Notes: generated by a model not told the origin, from the sequence alone. DNA of 64,000 nucleotides from Tupaia tana (GCA_026018925.1 JAKSZU010000008.1:9104415-9168414); one strand, 5' to 3'; shown: positions 1 to 11,288, numbered from the stretch's first letter. Program-made: numbers and translations.

Positions 1-1201
1 ATAGCTGTTGACAAAGTGGAACATTGGGGGAGCTTTAAAAATTGTCCAAGTGAAAATATGGATATTTCAGATGAGTATACTCAGAGGTCCAATCTTCTAT
101 TCCATAGGCCCATGCCCAAAGTGTCATGGTGGCAGGGGTGGAGGATATGTATGGTCTCAACAAAATGGACTTCCCTTCACTAAAATGTATTGATTGCTGT
201 GACTACTGATTTGCAAACCAACGAGGCCAACACTGAGGCCCAGGCTACCTCATCCCCTGCAGGGGCAGCTAGTCACCTACTGGGAAGTGAATGCTCTTTC
301 TATCAACCACCAGTTGCTATTGGAGGTCTCCTGTAGAAATGAGGACATGATGGCTATGTTTATGGTTTCTTCTGTTCCCTCCCTACTAACTAACATGAAG
401 TACATCAGTGATATTTCAACCTTTAGACAGACACGTGATATCGAATTGATATCAGTTTATGGTGATATTGTAGCTGTGTCCTGACTGTACCTCTGTGTTG
501 GTGACACAAACTTTTCACTGATATGCAGGGTAACTTCCACGTGCCCCTTCAGGCCCACTCTCCATCTCTCTGTAGAATTTTCTACCTACAAGTTGGCTGG
601 CATGGACTCCATCAATGGGCTCTCTTGCATTTTTCTGGATGGATTTGGTTAATGAATGCTATGAGAAAGGAGGAGAATGGGTGAGGGAAGAATCTGTTTT
701 TCCAACTTTATGTATCCCTTCAGCTCCCAGAGGAGTGCCATGATCCAACTGTATCCCTTGAATGAGAGTGAGGACATTTCTTCTGTGAGCTGGCCTTTGC
801 CCTCCCACCTTCAGGTCAGAGTTGTCAAGGCAGAGAGGAGACTCCTGCCCTGTCTCTAGCTCTGTGGTACTGAACTATTCTTTAAGGATTCCTTCTCACC
901 TGCTCACACTTTTTAGTCTCTTTAGAGTTCTCGACAATTACCTAATACACTCAGCCCTCTATTTCTTGCTCATACCCTGACCTGTACACGCTATTTTTAA
1001 AAAAGAGCAAAACAAGACAGAGCAAAAACAAAATTCCAAAGCTTATGATAGTGCTTCCTGCCACAAATAGAAACTGTATTGTATTAAGTAAACAATTATT
1101 CAATGATACATGCTTCAGCACAGTGAGGAAGACTTGATAAGGGCCATTGCAATAGACACAGGGACCCCTGCAATGGGGTCTTCCAATGGGAAAAAGAGGT
1201 T
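1..1201. other. Unique non-coding sequence
   Basis: No gene, repeat family or RNA gene recognised. Open frames here are short (under 70 codons), lack family resemblance and are what chance gives. Confidence 0.6.
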
Positions 1202-1214
1202 AAGCTCAGCTTCT

Positions 1215-1486
1215 TTTTTTTTGTTTGTTTTTTTGAGATTTTTTTAATTTTGCTTTAGGGTGCGTGTGTTTGCCAGACAGAGAGAGACAGAGAGACAGAA
1301 AGCGAGAAATCACCCCCCAGAGGGAATGGCCACGCCGCAATCCCTTCTCCTCCATTCTCCTCCTGGGATCTTGGGCACGTACGCACACGCGCCCGGTGTG
1401 AGTTTAAGCCACCGGGTCTGGGACGCGAATGCGGGCGACTACATGGGAGTCCAGCGACATAGCCATTTACGCTAACTGCTGGTCCC
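1215..1486 (-). mobile_element. Fam1 tRNA-derived SINE, full length
   Basis: Reading the minus strand: tRNA-like head at the high-coordinate end (GGGACCAGCAGTTAGCG), GC-rich middle, CT-rich stretch and A tail ending near 1215. A TSD of 13 bp with one mismatch (AAGCTCAGCTTCT / AAGCTTAGCTTCT) lies at 1202-1214 and 1487-1499. The B box is of the GCG type (TTCGCGTCCC), as in the youngest copies. The tail has an odd extra T/A-rich stretch at 1232-1255. Confidence 0.93.
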
Positions 1487-1540
1487 AAGCTTAGCTTCTA
1501 ACACAGACTGGGAAAGGGCAGAGGTACAGAAATAGGGGTT

Positions 1541-1559
1541 TTATATATATATATAGCCA

Positions 1560-1595
<36 letters not shown>

Positions 1596-1606
1596 AATAT
1601 ATATAT
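1541..1606. repeat. (AT)n microsatellite
   Basis: Three runs of alternating TA broken by GCC, C and A interruptions. Perfect self-complementarity makes it prone to cruciform formation and to sequencing or assembly length error. Confidence 0.95.
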
Positions 1607-1732
1607 GGAAAATTATTGACAATAACATGCATGATTAAGCCACTATACAGTATATTCTGAATGGGAAATCAGATATGCTGTGATGATGCTTTGGGAATGA
1701 ATGTAAATTAATTAACTAAAAAATGTTGCATT

Positions 1733-1818
1733 AAAAAAAGCTCATGGAAATACATGTAATGGGAAAACTATGTATGAATTTCAGTTTTTGTACCAAAATA
1801 AATTCATACCTTAATTGT
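1733..1818. mobile_element. MITE-A (mariner-like) fragment
   Basis: Carries the two hallmarks of the small element best preserved at 63352-63492: a CTCATGGAAA-type arm and TTTTTGTACCAAAATAAATTC. It is internally shortened and its outer end is lost. Confidence 0.55.
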
Positions 1819-1874
1819 AAAAAAAAAAAAAAATGGAAAGAAAAAAAATATGCCTTAAAAAAACACATCCTGGG

Positions 1875-2142
1875 GACCAGCAGTTAGCTTAATGGCTATG
1901 TTGCTGGACTCCCACATAGCTGACCGCTGTTCGAGTACCGGACCCGGTGGCTTAAACTCACGCTGGGCGCATGTGCATGCGTGTCCAAGATCCCAAGAGG
2001 AGAATGGAGGAGACGGGATTGCGGTGTGGCCATCCCCTCTGGGGGGTGATTTCTCGCTTTCTGTCTCTCTGTCTCTCTCTGTCTGTCTGGTGAGAGCACG
2101 CGCCCGATCGCAAAAAAACTCAAAAAAAAAAAAAAAAAAAAA
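1875..2142 (+). mobile_element. Fam1 SINE, full length
   Basis: Head GGACCAGCAGTTAGC at 1874, B box GTTCGAGTACC, C4-rich/G6 block, CT tract, then A tail of about 25. TSD: ACACATCCTGGG near 1863-1874 and ACACAGCCTGGG near 2145-2156. The 3' tip differs from consensus (CGCCCGATCGCAAAAAAAC rather than CCCTATAGCG). Confidence 0.93.
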
Positions 2143-2246
2143 AAACACAGCCTGGGCAAGTGACAATTCTAGTCAAGGAGCAGGGTATATCAGTGGTGGA
2201 AAATTACTAAAAGGAAACACCAAGGTTAAGGATCAACCTAATAAGA

Positions 2247-2378
2247 TTCTTTTTCTTTTTCTTTCCTTCCTTCCTTCCTTCTTTCTCTTTCATTCTTCTT
2301 TCTTTCTTTCTTCCTTCCTTCCTTCCTTCCTTCCTTCCTTCCTTCCTTCCTTCCTTCCTTTCCTTCCTTCCTTCTTTC

Positions 2379-2442
<64 letters not shown>

Positions 2443-2548
2443 TTCCTTTCTTCCTCTTTCTTCTTTCTTTTTTTCTTTCTTCTGTTTTTCTCTTTCTCTT
2501 TATTTCTTTCTTCTCTCTCTTTCTCTTTCTTTCCTTTTCTTTTAATTT
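2247..2548. repeat. Long (CCTT)n / (CTTT)n microsatellite
   Basis: About 300 bp of pure pyrimidine tetranucleotides: CCTT repeats in the first half, CTTT in the second. It abuts the A-tail end of the minus-strand SINE that follows, so it most likely grew from that tail ((AAAG)n on the minus strand). Can adopt H-DNA; array length will be unstable. Confidence 0.93.
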
Positions 2549-2769
2549 GTCAGGGGATACATGCACTTGCCAGAGAGAGACAAAAAGACAGAGAGAAAGG
2601 GAGAGGGAGAAAGCATTCCCCCATGGGGCATGGTCACACCACAATCTCTTTTTTTCCATTTCTCTACCTTGTCAGGATTTTGGGCCCAGTACTGCTGTGA
2701 CCAGTATTTGAATTGCATAGTCTGCCATATGGGATCCAGTTCCCTTAACCATTAGGCCACTGGGCTGGC
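2549..2769 (-). mobile_element. Fam1 SINE, old copy
   Basis: Recognised from the RC landmarks CACTTGCCAGAGAGAGAC, CACCACAATCTCTTT and a head ending in ACTGGGCTGGCC. CpGs are mostly lost and divergence is high. The A tail has become the adjoining microsatellite. Confidence 0.82.
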
Positions 2770-3690
2770 CTGGAACCTAACAGGATTCGTGCTGAAGGCA
2801 GACCAAGATGATCAGACATCGCTAGGGGAAGGTGGAGAATGAAAAACCTGATCAAACACTGAGGATGATCAGCTATCAAGAGTGGAGTTTCTGGCTAAAA
2901 TGATATGGCAGGTTCTTCCTAATCCTGGGTTTTGCAAGAAAGTGCATAGCAGGGCCCAGAAGAAGGCTCAGAAGCCTGACTAACGTGGCAAGGGCTTCAT
3001 AAAATAAGTGACAATTCCAGAGAAGATATGGAGGTAAAGTATCCAGACAGAGGGATAGTGGGTGAAAAGGTACACTTGGTGGGTTATTGGGAGGTGGGAT
3101 GAGACCAGAGGTAAGTTTGGAGAACTAGAGAGTGCAGACCAGGAAGAGCTTCAGGAACCAGGATACAGACCAGAGCTGTAACTCCGAAGGTGAGAGGCCG
3201 GCAGGTGGTTAGTGAACCGGAGAGTGAGAGCACCCCAGCCTAGTTTCCATGTAAGAACTCACCCTGGTTGTTGCCTAGACTATGGTGAGCAAGGGCAGAG
3301 ACCCGTGAGCTGGCCATTGTAGACTTAGACTAATGTAGAAACAGGGACGGTGGAGAGAAATGCGTGGATTGGGGGAACTGCTTCAAAGGTAAGGCTGTAA
3401 GACCGTGCTGCTGGGGTAGATGAGGGCTTGCATGTGAAGACTGAGGATGACACCTAGACTGTGGCACCCTCAGCTGGGCCCACAGCATCACCACTCACTG
3501 GAACAAGGAAGACAGGGAAGCAGATTGAAAGTGGGTGGAAATTAAGGATTCTGTTTTGGTTGGGCTAAGTGTGAGATGGCCGTTCTTCAAGTAGAACATG
3601 TTGAAGAGGCAGTTGGGCAGGATGTTCAAGTTTGGTATGCAAGAATAAGCCTGGATGAAAATATAGAGTTGGAGAACATTAGTGTATAGG
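2770..3690. other. Non-coding; includes an ancient repeat-like segment
   Basis: No gene seen. The part near 3500-3660 shares wording with 48290-48450 and 49270-49340 (AACATCTAAGTGGAG-like and TTCAAGTTTGG-like phrases), which suggests old copies of one diverged interspersed repeat that I cannot name. Confidence 0.35.
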
Positions 3691-3693
3691 TAT

Positions 3694-3726
3694 ATTTTTA
3701 AAAATTTTCTTCCATGAACAAGAGAA

Positions 3727-3763
<37 letters not shown>

Positions 3764-3942
3764 AAGAGCGAGCATTCCACAGGATCACAATGCAGTGATC
3801 CACCCTCAGCCTCAGCCAGCACAGATCATGGGGTATGTGCCCAGCATTACCCAGAGAGATCTCCGGATGCAAACTCAGAACTTTGCCATGTGGGTCAGCC
3901 TTGAAGAACATCATGTCTTACCACTATACCACTGTCTGGAGC
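3694..3942 (-). mobile_element. Fam2 tRNA-derived SINE with expanded (GA)n
   Basis: Second SINE family. On the minus strand: a tRNA-like head (CAGACAGTGGTATAGTGG), a segment containing CTGAGGCTGAGG and GGATCAC, a CT-rich tract and an ATGGAAGAAAA tail. The CT tract has expanded to about (GA)18 on the plus strand at 3728-3763. Confidence 0.8.
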
Positions 3943-4504
3943 CTAGATACATCTTTAAACCATGAACCTGATTCTGAAAAAAAATCTGTTTCCACTGAGA
4001 CTTCAGGGTCCTACCGGGAAACACAGCCTCTTACACTCTCCTCTCCTGCCCAGTCTTTCCCTATGCCTGGATTTTCCTATCCAGTTTGTGCCTATTTCAT
4101 ATAACAAATGCTTTCTCTACTTTTTATTCCTTGTCTCCCACCGACCTATGTCCTGAGAATTTTTTCTGCCAGTCTCAGATCACTTTTGAAGGTGTTTCCC
4201 AAACCAAGGCAGTCCCCTCCCTTCTAAACATTTCAGCTCTAGCAGTCACAGGGATCCCTGCATTGGACTCTCGAGAGAGAGATCCACCTTTGACTTGAAG
4301 CAGTTTGGGAGTGTGGCTGTCAAAGCGAAACTGAAAGTAATTACTAACTGATATACTGAGGAGTTGTGAGGTTAGAATGTTGATTGTGTGCCCTTGTGAT
4401 GTTAGAAGTAATCAGTGTGAGTCATCAAGTAAGCATGGGGAGATGTGTAGCATTAGAAAAGGGTCAAAGTCTATGAGAAAGCTGTGACCCAGACTCCATG
4501 AAGG
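3943..4504. other. Unique non-coding sequence
   Basis: No recognised repeat or gene. Several overlapping short open frames exist, but none shows a recognisable protein. Confidence 0.5.
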
Positions 4505-5205
4505 GCTGTGTATGGGCTGGACTGGGTCCTCTCAACTTCACATGTTGAAGTCTTATCACCCTTTATATCAGAATGTGACTGTGTTTGGAGACAGTGGCTT
4601 CAATGAGGTAATAAGTTAAAAAGAGCCCAATAGGGTAAGCCTTAATTCAATCTGGTTTGTTCATTTAAGAGAAGATTAAGATATAAAGAGAGGGAACCAG
4701 CAGTTAGCGTAATGGCTATGTCGCTGGACTCCCACGTAGTCGACCGCGGTTCGCGTCTCGGACCCGGTGGCTTACAACTCACGCCGGGCGCGTGTGCGTG
4801 CGTGCCCAAGATCCCAAGAGGAGAATGGAGGAGAAGGGATTGCGGCGTGACCATCCCCCCTGGGGGGTGATTTCTCGCTTTCTGTCTCTATGTCTCTCTC
4901 TGTCTGTCTGGCGAGCGCACGCGCCCTATAGCGAAAAACCTCTCCAAAAAAAAAAAAAAAAAAAAAAATATAAAGAGAGACATCAGACATGTATAAATGC
5001 AGAGAGACAACCATGCAAATATACATAGAAACAGCCAAGTGGAGGCAAGGAGAGAGCTCTCGGAAGAAATCAAGCCTGCCAACACCTTGACCTTGAACTT
5101 CCAGGCTCCAGAACTGTGAGAAAATAAATGTCTGTTGTTCAAGCCACTCTGTCTGGTCTTTGTTTATTTTTTTTTTCTTATGGTGGCACGGTAGATTAAT
5201 ATAGC
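4505..5205 (+). mobile_element. MaLR-type (MLT1/MST-like) LTR, split by a SINE
   Basis: The 5' part (4505-4692) has the CATGTTGAAGTC / GTGACTGTGTTTGGAGA phrases. The 3' part (4980-5205) has CCTTGACCTTGAACTTCCAG, CTCCAGAACTGTGAGAAA and ATAAATGTCTGTTGTTCAAG, all typical of mammalian MaLR LTRs. Diverged, with no internal region next to it, so a solo LTR. Confidence 0.75.
4693..4967 (+). mobile_element. Fam1 SINE, very young copy
   Basis: Intact, CpG-rich, pure A tail. Perfect 12-bp TSD ATATAAAGAGAG at 4681-4692 and 4968-4979. GCG-type B box (GGTTCGCGTCTCG). Differs from the copy at 35353 at only three sites in about 255 bp, all at CpG dinucleotides. Inverted arms GGGCGCGTG (4786-4794) and CACGCGCCC (4918-4926) flank the C6-T-G6 block (4855-4867). 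Confidence 0.97.
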
Positions 5206-6389
5206 TTGCAACAAGGCAATGTACAATGTAGAATGGTAGAATTCATTCATCACGAGAAAACTGAATTTTAACCTTCTGTGTCCATGATACACTTTTCAAT
5301 ATTGGATTTTTTGGTGGCCATATTTAAGAATGTAAAAAAAGAAACACCTGTTTTTTAAAAAAGTTCTAGAAAACTGAAAAAAGAAATCATTTCTGCAGTT
5401 TTTGCTTTATTCATTTGATGCTCCAAAATCCCATATCTCTGTTTTAGAACGACTGATGGCTGTAACTGAACCCTAATTCACCTATAACTAAAGGGTGTTT
5501 TTTCCTTAAGCATCTTACAATTTGCAATCAGTTTTACCCTTCTCTACCCTATCACATGATGTCCTCAGCTTCCATCCCTCCATGACAAAAATCTCTAGAA
5601 GTATGTGTCCTCATTTTTAGCAAAAACACATTGCACATATTGAAAAAATCATAGGCATACCCATGAAGGTTCAAGGATCATCCATGTGCTACAGCACACT
5701 AATTATAAATGACTACAGTTGAAGAGGTGAGATGAAATTATGGTCTCTGTGGTTGAATTCTTCACTTAAAGTGATTTCTACGGATAGAAACAGAATTGTA
5801 GTTAAGCAGTCTTGGTGTTTCTACATTGATCTTTCAATAAATTCTTAAAAATAAAACCACACAAACCATCACAGTTGCATAGTAGAAGTTCGAAGACACC
5901 TGGTTATGCCTGTGCTGTTTCTGTGATTGGCTTTTGATCAGCTGGGTAGCTTGGTCTGTGTGCAATAGACCTGGGCAATGAAGAAAAGTGTAGACTGAGC
6001 ACACACCGGATGTGCTGGAAGTTGTCTGGACCAGATCATGATCCAGGACAGGGAGAAGCTACAAAGCCTCTTTTCCCAGCCAGAAGTGAGTAAAGTTAGT
6101 GATGGACAAAGATGAAAGGAGGTGAAGCTCCTTGGATATATCAACAAAGAGATACTGCTTGACAGCAGTCATGGTGAACTGTCATCGTCAAACAACTGTA
6201 CAGAGGAACCAATGAACTGCAATGGCTTTTATTCAGTCTTATAGTGAATGTGGGGAGAAGGGAAAAAAACGGGGAGAATCCTTTGTTTCCAAAATGCTTT
6301 GAGTGATATTGTTATATATATTTTAAAAGTTTATTGCTTAAAAAATTTAATTCCATGGTAAAACAGACTTAAGGAATTTGCATAACTAG
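5206..6389. other. Unique AT-rich non-coding sequence
   Basis: Nothing recognised apart from homopolymer runs. No splice-bounded open frame that looks like an exon. Confidence 0.5.
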
Positions 6390-6424
6390 TTTTTTTTAAT
6401 TGCCAGAGACCATATATGTTCATC

Positions 6425-6472
<48 letters not shown>

Positions 6473-6628
6473 GGGCCACAGTTAATCTCTTCTGCATTTT
6501 TCCATCTTGTCTGCATTTGAGGCATGTATGGACATATGCCTAGAGTCTTTTTCAAGACAGGCTAGGAATTGAACTGCAGTTAACCATATGGTATCTGACT
6601 CCCTTAATCGCTAGGCTACAGGACTGTC
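6390..6628 (-). mobile_element. Fam1-like SINE, old copy with (GA)n
   Basis: Highly diverged. The RC head survives as ATCTGACTCCCTTAATCGC and the CT tract shows as a (GA)n run of about 42 bp at 6427-6468. The centre keeps CTCTTCTGCATTTTTCC only. Confidence 0.68.
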
Positions 6629-6689
6629 TTACTATTTTCTTATATATGTCCCCAGACTCTATAAAATTCAGAACCAATATTAGACTTTG

Positions 6690-7015
6690 AATATGTTTCT
6701 CTCCAGTTCATGTGTTAAGCCATTTTAATAGGATTTAGAGAGTGAAAATTTTATCTAATTATGGTGGAAATGTGGGGTTTTGGGAAGAATATTAGGATTC
6801 AGGTCCTCAGGGTAGGCTCTTATGATTGACTCCTGGTATAAAGAGAGAGACACGTGGACACAGACCACACTCTGGCCCTCTGCCACACTGGGATGCCACA
6901 GAAGACCCTAGCAGAGGTGGCCCTGGAATTTGGATCTCCAAATTGGGAGCTGAATAAACCTCTATTCTCTTAAATTATCCAGACTTGGGTATTATTAGTA
7001 TTACCAATAAGATGA
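6690..7015 (+). mobile_element. Old LTR, MaLR-like
   Basis: GGTATAAAGAGAGAGACACG, a GCCCTCTGCCACACTGGGAT phrase, then GAGCTGAATAAACCTCTATT followed by CTTAAATTATCCAGACTTGG match the 3' part of MLT-type LTRs, including the AATAAA signal. The left edge is uncertain. Confidence 0.55.
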
Positions 7016-7578
7016 CCTACAACAAACAATATGTTATTTCAGATGATATATTATTTAAAAGACAGCATCTGAACTGAAAGGAGGAACTTCCTTATTCACT
7101 CCAAGCAAAATCTCTGAGGCCTCTGGTGATAAGAGTGGGTTGTTCCGAACTTGGCTTCTAGTGCATCTGGCTGCATCTGACTTGTCTGTGCCTGTCTGTA
7201 TTCAGAGTTGTATTATGGATTGGCACAGATTTCACTGATACCTTTACATTTCCCTAATTAGATTTCAGATTGATTTAAATCGATGGAGCCAACCTTTCAC
7301 AGTTATTGAGCTTATTGTTCTTTGACTATTTCTGCCTTCCTCCAGCACACAGTGATACAGAATATAAGACCTTAAACATATGGCTTTCTATGTAATCGGT
7401 TTTTCAGCAATTCTTCTTGTCTAAAAATACATGGCCCAAGAGATCTTTGGTTCTGGCACCTACAACAGCCTGCACCTCATGAGCACACGTGCCCACAGCA
7501 GAATAAAGGTCAACGAATAAATAAATAAATAAATAAAAATACAAAAGTTACCAACATCAATGCAAGTAGCATTTTACA
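7016..7578. other. Unique non-coding sequence with short (AAAT)n
   Basis: No gene. A tetranucleotide run (ATAAATAAATAA) sits at 7516-7541. Confidence 0.5.
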
Positions 7579-7850
7579 TTTTTTTTTTTTCAATTTTCCA
7601 GAGTGCATGTGTGCTTTATAGAAAGAAGGATAGAGAGAAAGACAGATGGAAACAGAAAGTGACCATCTGTGAACCACTCTCAGGGATGGTCATGCCACAA
7701 TATTTTCTCCATTTCTTCCTCCTTTGGGATTGTGGGTACTCAGACACATACACCTGGCTTGTTTTTCAAGTCATTGGGATCAGGACTCAGAATGCACAGT
7801 TGTCTATGTGGGATTCAGCTGTATTAACCACCAAGCCACAAACCGGCCCA
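7579..7850 (-). mobile_element. Fam1 SINE, old copy
   Basis: RC landmarks from T tail to head: GTGCATGTGTGCTTTATAG, GACAGATGG, CATGCCACAATATTTTCTCC, GGGATTGTGGGTACTC, and a head ending AAACCGGCCC. CpGs mostly decayed. Confidence 0.82.
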
Positions 7851-7864
7851 CATAGGCATTTTTA

Positions 7865-8129
7865 TTATTATTATTATTATTTTTAGATTTTTGCCATAAT
7901 ACTAGAGTGACACAGAGAGAGACAGAGACGTAGAGAAAAAGTGAGAAATCACTCCCCCTATGGAGGGTAGGGGGCAGCTACACCATAGCCCCTTCGCCTT
8001 CATTCTGTTCTTGGGATTTGGGGCACACACACATGCCCAGTGTATTTTCAAGCTGGCAGGACCAAGACTCAAACCATAGAGTTGGGCATGTGGGATCCAG
8101 TGCCTAACTACCATGACACTGTCTGGCCT
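7865..8129 (-). mobile_element. Fam1 SINE, old copy with (TTA)n tail
   Basis: Directly follows the previous SINE. The tail is a (TTA)8-type run. The likely TSD (CATAGGCATTTTTA / CATTTGCATTTTTA) lies near 7851-7864 and 8133-8146, so this copy inserted next to the older one. Head end GACACTGTCTGGCC. Confidence 0.82.
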
Positions 8130-8215
8130 ACACATTTGCATTTTTAAACTCACATGAATGATATCATTTCTGTTAGATGCTATCCTCACACACCTTATCT
8201 CTGATCTGGGTCTGA

Positions 8216-8790
8216 GATTTCAGAAATAAACCCAAAAACATACAACCAGTTGATTTTTGATGAAGGGTACAAGACAATCCAGTAGAAGAAATCAAGCCTT
8301 TTAAGCAAATTATGCTGGGAGAACTGGATATCTGCCTGCAGAAAATGACACTAGACCCCTATTTCTCACTATTAACAAAATCAGCTCCAAATGGATCAAA
8401 GATTTAAATGTAAGACCTCAAACTATTAAACTACTTGTGGAAAATGGGAGAAACACTTGAAGACATTGGAGTGGGCATAAATTTCTTAGGTAAGACTCCT
8501 AAAGCTCAGGCAACAATTCTAAAATAGACAAATGGGATTTTATCAAGCTAAAAAAGCTCTCCACAGCATGGAAACAATAAATACAGTAAAGAGACATCTC
8601 ACAGAATGGGAGAAAATATTTGCAAACTATGCTTCAGATAAAGGATTGATGTTCAGAACACATAGAGAACTCAAACACCTCATCCACAGAAACACTGATA
8701 ATTTAGTTTAAAAATGACCAGGTGAGCTGAACAGACTACTCTCAAAGGAAGACATAAGAATGACCAAAAGGAATTTTAAAAATTCCTGAA
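8216..8790 (+). mobile_element. L1 ORF2 3' fragment
   Basis: Nucleotide phrases match the ORF2 C-terminal third: CAGTTGATTTTTGATGAAGG, AAATGGATCAAAGATTTAAA, GACCTCAAACTATTAAACTA, GAAGACATTGGAGTGGGC, and GGGAGAAAATATTTGCAAAC. Frameshifts and stops throughout; no open frame. Both ends truncated, no poly(A). Confidence 0.9.
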
Positions 8791-9177
8791 GTAGTTTAGA
8801 GATTCTACATTATTTAAATTGCTAAGTAGTTTATATTTATTGTTACTATGAACAGAATTATTTGAACGATGTACTTCCAAACTTGTTTTTTTCTGATATA
8901 GTCAGTAGTTATAAATGTTTACATATTTATCAAAAATATTTGTTTTAATGATTATCTAAGTGTCCTGCTTGTTTGTTTGTTCTATTAGAATCCTGGGAGG
9001 TATAGGAATTCATACTCATCTAAAACTGATTCTTCTATTTTCCTGACTTCTAAACAGAGAATGTTCTTGCTATTGAGCCTTAGACCAATGACTAAGTCTC
9101 CACTTGCAATATATTACCCAAACTTATTAATAGCCAGCTTGAGCCTCTGCATTTCTTAGTTGGATATTTCTTCTAAA
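8791..9177. other. Unique AT-rich non-coding sequence
   Basis: Nothing recognised. Confidence 0.45.
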
Positions 9178-9800
9178 CAATAGCCCCCTTTTATCTGAAA
9201 TTTCACTTTCCTCAGTTTTGATTTCCCACAGCTGACTGTGGTCTGAAAATAGGTGAGGACAGTACAGTAAGATATTTAGAGAGAGACTATATCCCCATAA
9301 CATTTATTGCAATATATTACTATAATTGTTTTATTTTAATATTAGTATTATTGCTAATCTATTACTGTGCTGGGACCAGCAGTTGGTGTAATGGCTTTGT
9401 CGCTGGACTCCCATGTAGTCGACTGCAGTTCAAGTCCCAGACCTGGTGGCTTAAACTCACGACGGGCACATGTGAGTGTGTGCCCAAGAGCCTGAGAGGA
9501 GAATGGATGAGAAGGGATTATGGTGTGGCCATCCCCCCTGGGGGGTGATTTCTCTCTTTCTGTCTCTCTCTTTCTTTCTGGTGAACACACATGCCCTATA
9601 GTAAAAACCTTTTTTTAAAAAAGTTTAAAAAAATCTATTACTGTGTTTAATTCATAAATTAAACTTATTATAGGTGTGTAAGAATAGAAAAAAAAAACAA
9701 TATTTATAGAGCTCATTAGTATCTGTGGTTTCAGCCATCCTCTGGGGGTCTTGGAATGTATTCCCTGTGGATAAGTGTGGATGACTGTACTGTGTCCAAC
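9178..9800 (+). mobile_element. Tigger-like (pogo/TcMar) DNA transposon, non-autonomous, split by a SINE
   Basis: Left end TAGCCCCCTTTTATCTGAAA with TTTCACTTTCCTCAGTTTTG; right end CTGTGGTTTCAGCCATCC, CTGGGGGTCTTGGAATGTAT and GGATAAGTGTGGATGACTGT. The two ends are inverted-repeat-like, as in the Tigger relatives of mammals. The transposase region is absent (internal deletion). Interrupted by the SINE at 9370-9631. Confidence 0.72.
9370..9631 (+). mobile_element. Fam1 SINE, full length
   Basis: Perfect 14-bp TSD AATCTATTACTGTG at 9356-9369 and 9632-9645, so it is younger than the Tigger-like host. Head GACCAGCAGTTGGTG; GAG-type B box decayed to GTTCAAGTCC. The tail contains a TTTTTTT interruption at 9610-9616. 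Confidence 0.95.
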
Positions 9801-10899
9801 ATTATAATGCAAGATATTAGTTGCATTTTGGAGCAACTCCTTTATGCTTTTCACTAATTGGATCTCTAATCTTTTGATTCATCTATACTCTCAAGATAAT
9901 ATACTGTGTCAACCCTTCAAATCACTGAAGCTGGCTGTTCTATCTGGCCTGTCTTACCTTATCAGAAAAAGCACAGTCATTCTCACTCAATCCGTCTCTT
10001 ATTTTGCATTCTCTCAGACACATGGTTCCCAAAAGTTCACTCTGCATTTGTGATTTCTATTCAACTGCTTTAGAAATGTTGAATTGAACCCATGGGCACA
10101 CATCCCACTTGCGCAGTTCTGTAAAATATGCAGCAGGTTACTTGTTCTTGATTCTTCGCACACTGATACAAATGCCCACACCACTTCAAATAACAACAAC
10201 AACAATAAGGTATAACAAGGAAGCCCAAGTAAGACAGGATTCACATACATTTTAATTTTTTTATTTTCTGACAGTGGCAGCAAGTTGTATTTGCATAAGG
10301 CAAGGTTTGGAGAAGAACCGAGGAGAAACATTAGGCAAGCAGGTTAGAGTCAGGAAAGCATAGTCATTTCTGAAGCAAGTAAGTGATCTCTTCTTGTGTT
10401 GCAGGATGATCTCCCCCTTTAATATATTTGCTAACCAATGGGCTCATTACTTTATACCAGCTATTTCTTAAAAGAAAATAACTTTGTATTTACCCACATA
10501 TAATACTAGGATTTAGGAAACAACAGGAGAAAAACCCAATAGTAGTTTCAGAGGCATCACTTGTAATGTTCCCTCAAATTACCTTGTCAAGCTCTTAGAC
10601 TGATCTGCCTTTGAAATAACAAATGTTAAACCTGTAGTGTGTTTTCAAATGGAAATAAAACCATAATTCCTTGCTTCTTTGTGTTTGGAATCCTTCTACT
10701 ACAAAACTCAAATCAAATGCTTACAATAAGATATGTTGTTTGTCATAATCAGATCAGCCAGCTAAAGGTAAACAGTTACGAAGCCTGGTTTACCTACTTG
10801 GAGTATCATTTAAGGTACTGTAGATACCCTCTCCTGAGGATCCCTGTGGCCCAAGTCTGCGTGGACGGGGAAGCAGTCAGTGTGGATGTCTGAAGATCT
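9801..10899. other. Unique non-coding sequence
   Basis: No repeat family or gene recognised. A short (AAC)n run lies near 10190-10206. Open frames up to about 100 codons here look like chance. Confidence 0.5.
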
Positions 10900-11012
10900 G
10901 TTTCCTAGCCTGACCACTCACCACATTTGTGAGCTTGGGCAGGTCGTTTAATCCCAGTGAACACCTTTATCTGTGACCTAGGGGTAAAAGCACTTGCATT
11001 ATAGGCGTGTGT
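10900..11012 (+). mobile_element. MIR SINE fragment
   Basis: CACATTTGTGAGCTTGGGCA followed by GTCGTTTAATCCCAGTGA and a GGGGTAAAAGCACTTGC phrase follow the MIR core (TGTGACCTTGGGCAAG, then TTTAACCTCTCTGAGCC). Ancient, pre-placental retroposon. Confidence 0.65.
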
Positions 11013-11288
11013 GTGATCATATTAGGGGACCTGTGAATTATTCAGTATGATTGGATAACGAGGTGCGTTTAGGAGAGCGAGAAGTCAAGAGGCTTGACAG
11101 AAGGCAGTGTCACCTCTTGCAAAGGCATTGCTCAGTAATACTGGAACAAGGACATAGACTGTGAGGAAAAAAAACCCTAAGAAATGTAGTGGAAATAAAA
11201 TAATAGCACTAGATGAATGATGCCCTAAATACATGCAGTCATGTTCATTACATGCATTAATTGAAGTCCAAAATTTCCATGTTACGAT

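Noticed and set aside
1892..2545. 217-codon plus-strand open frame, the longest in the window
   Set aside because: It runs through a Fam1 SINE and then a (CCTT)n/(CTTT)n microsatellite, giving a Phe/Leu/Ser-rich low-complexity product. Not a gene.
2207..2659. 150-codon minus-strand Lys/Glu/Arg-rich open frame
   Set aside because: Pure translation of the (AAAG)n/(AAGG)n array and its SINE; no real protein.
4693..4770. tRNA-like sequence with A and B boxes as possible tRNA genes
   Set aside because: The heads do not fold into a clean cloverleaf by eye, are continuous with the SINE body and have TSDs, so they are SINE heads, not tRNA genes. The same holds for all Fam1 and Fam2 heads.
8791..9177. 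Continuation of the L1 at 8216-8790 downstream
   Set aside because: The L1 wording stops near 8790 and no 3' UTR or poly(A) follows, so the element was not extended.
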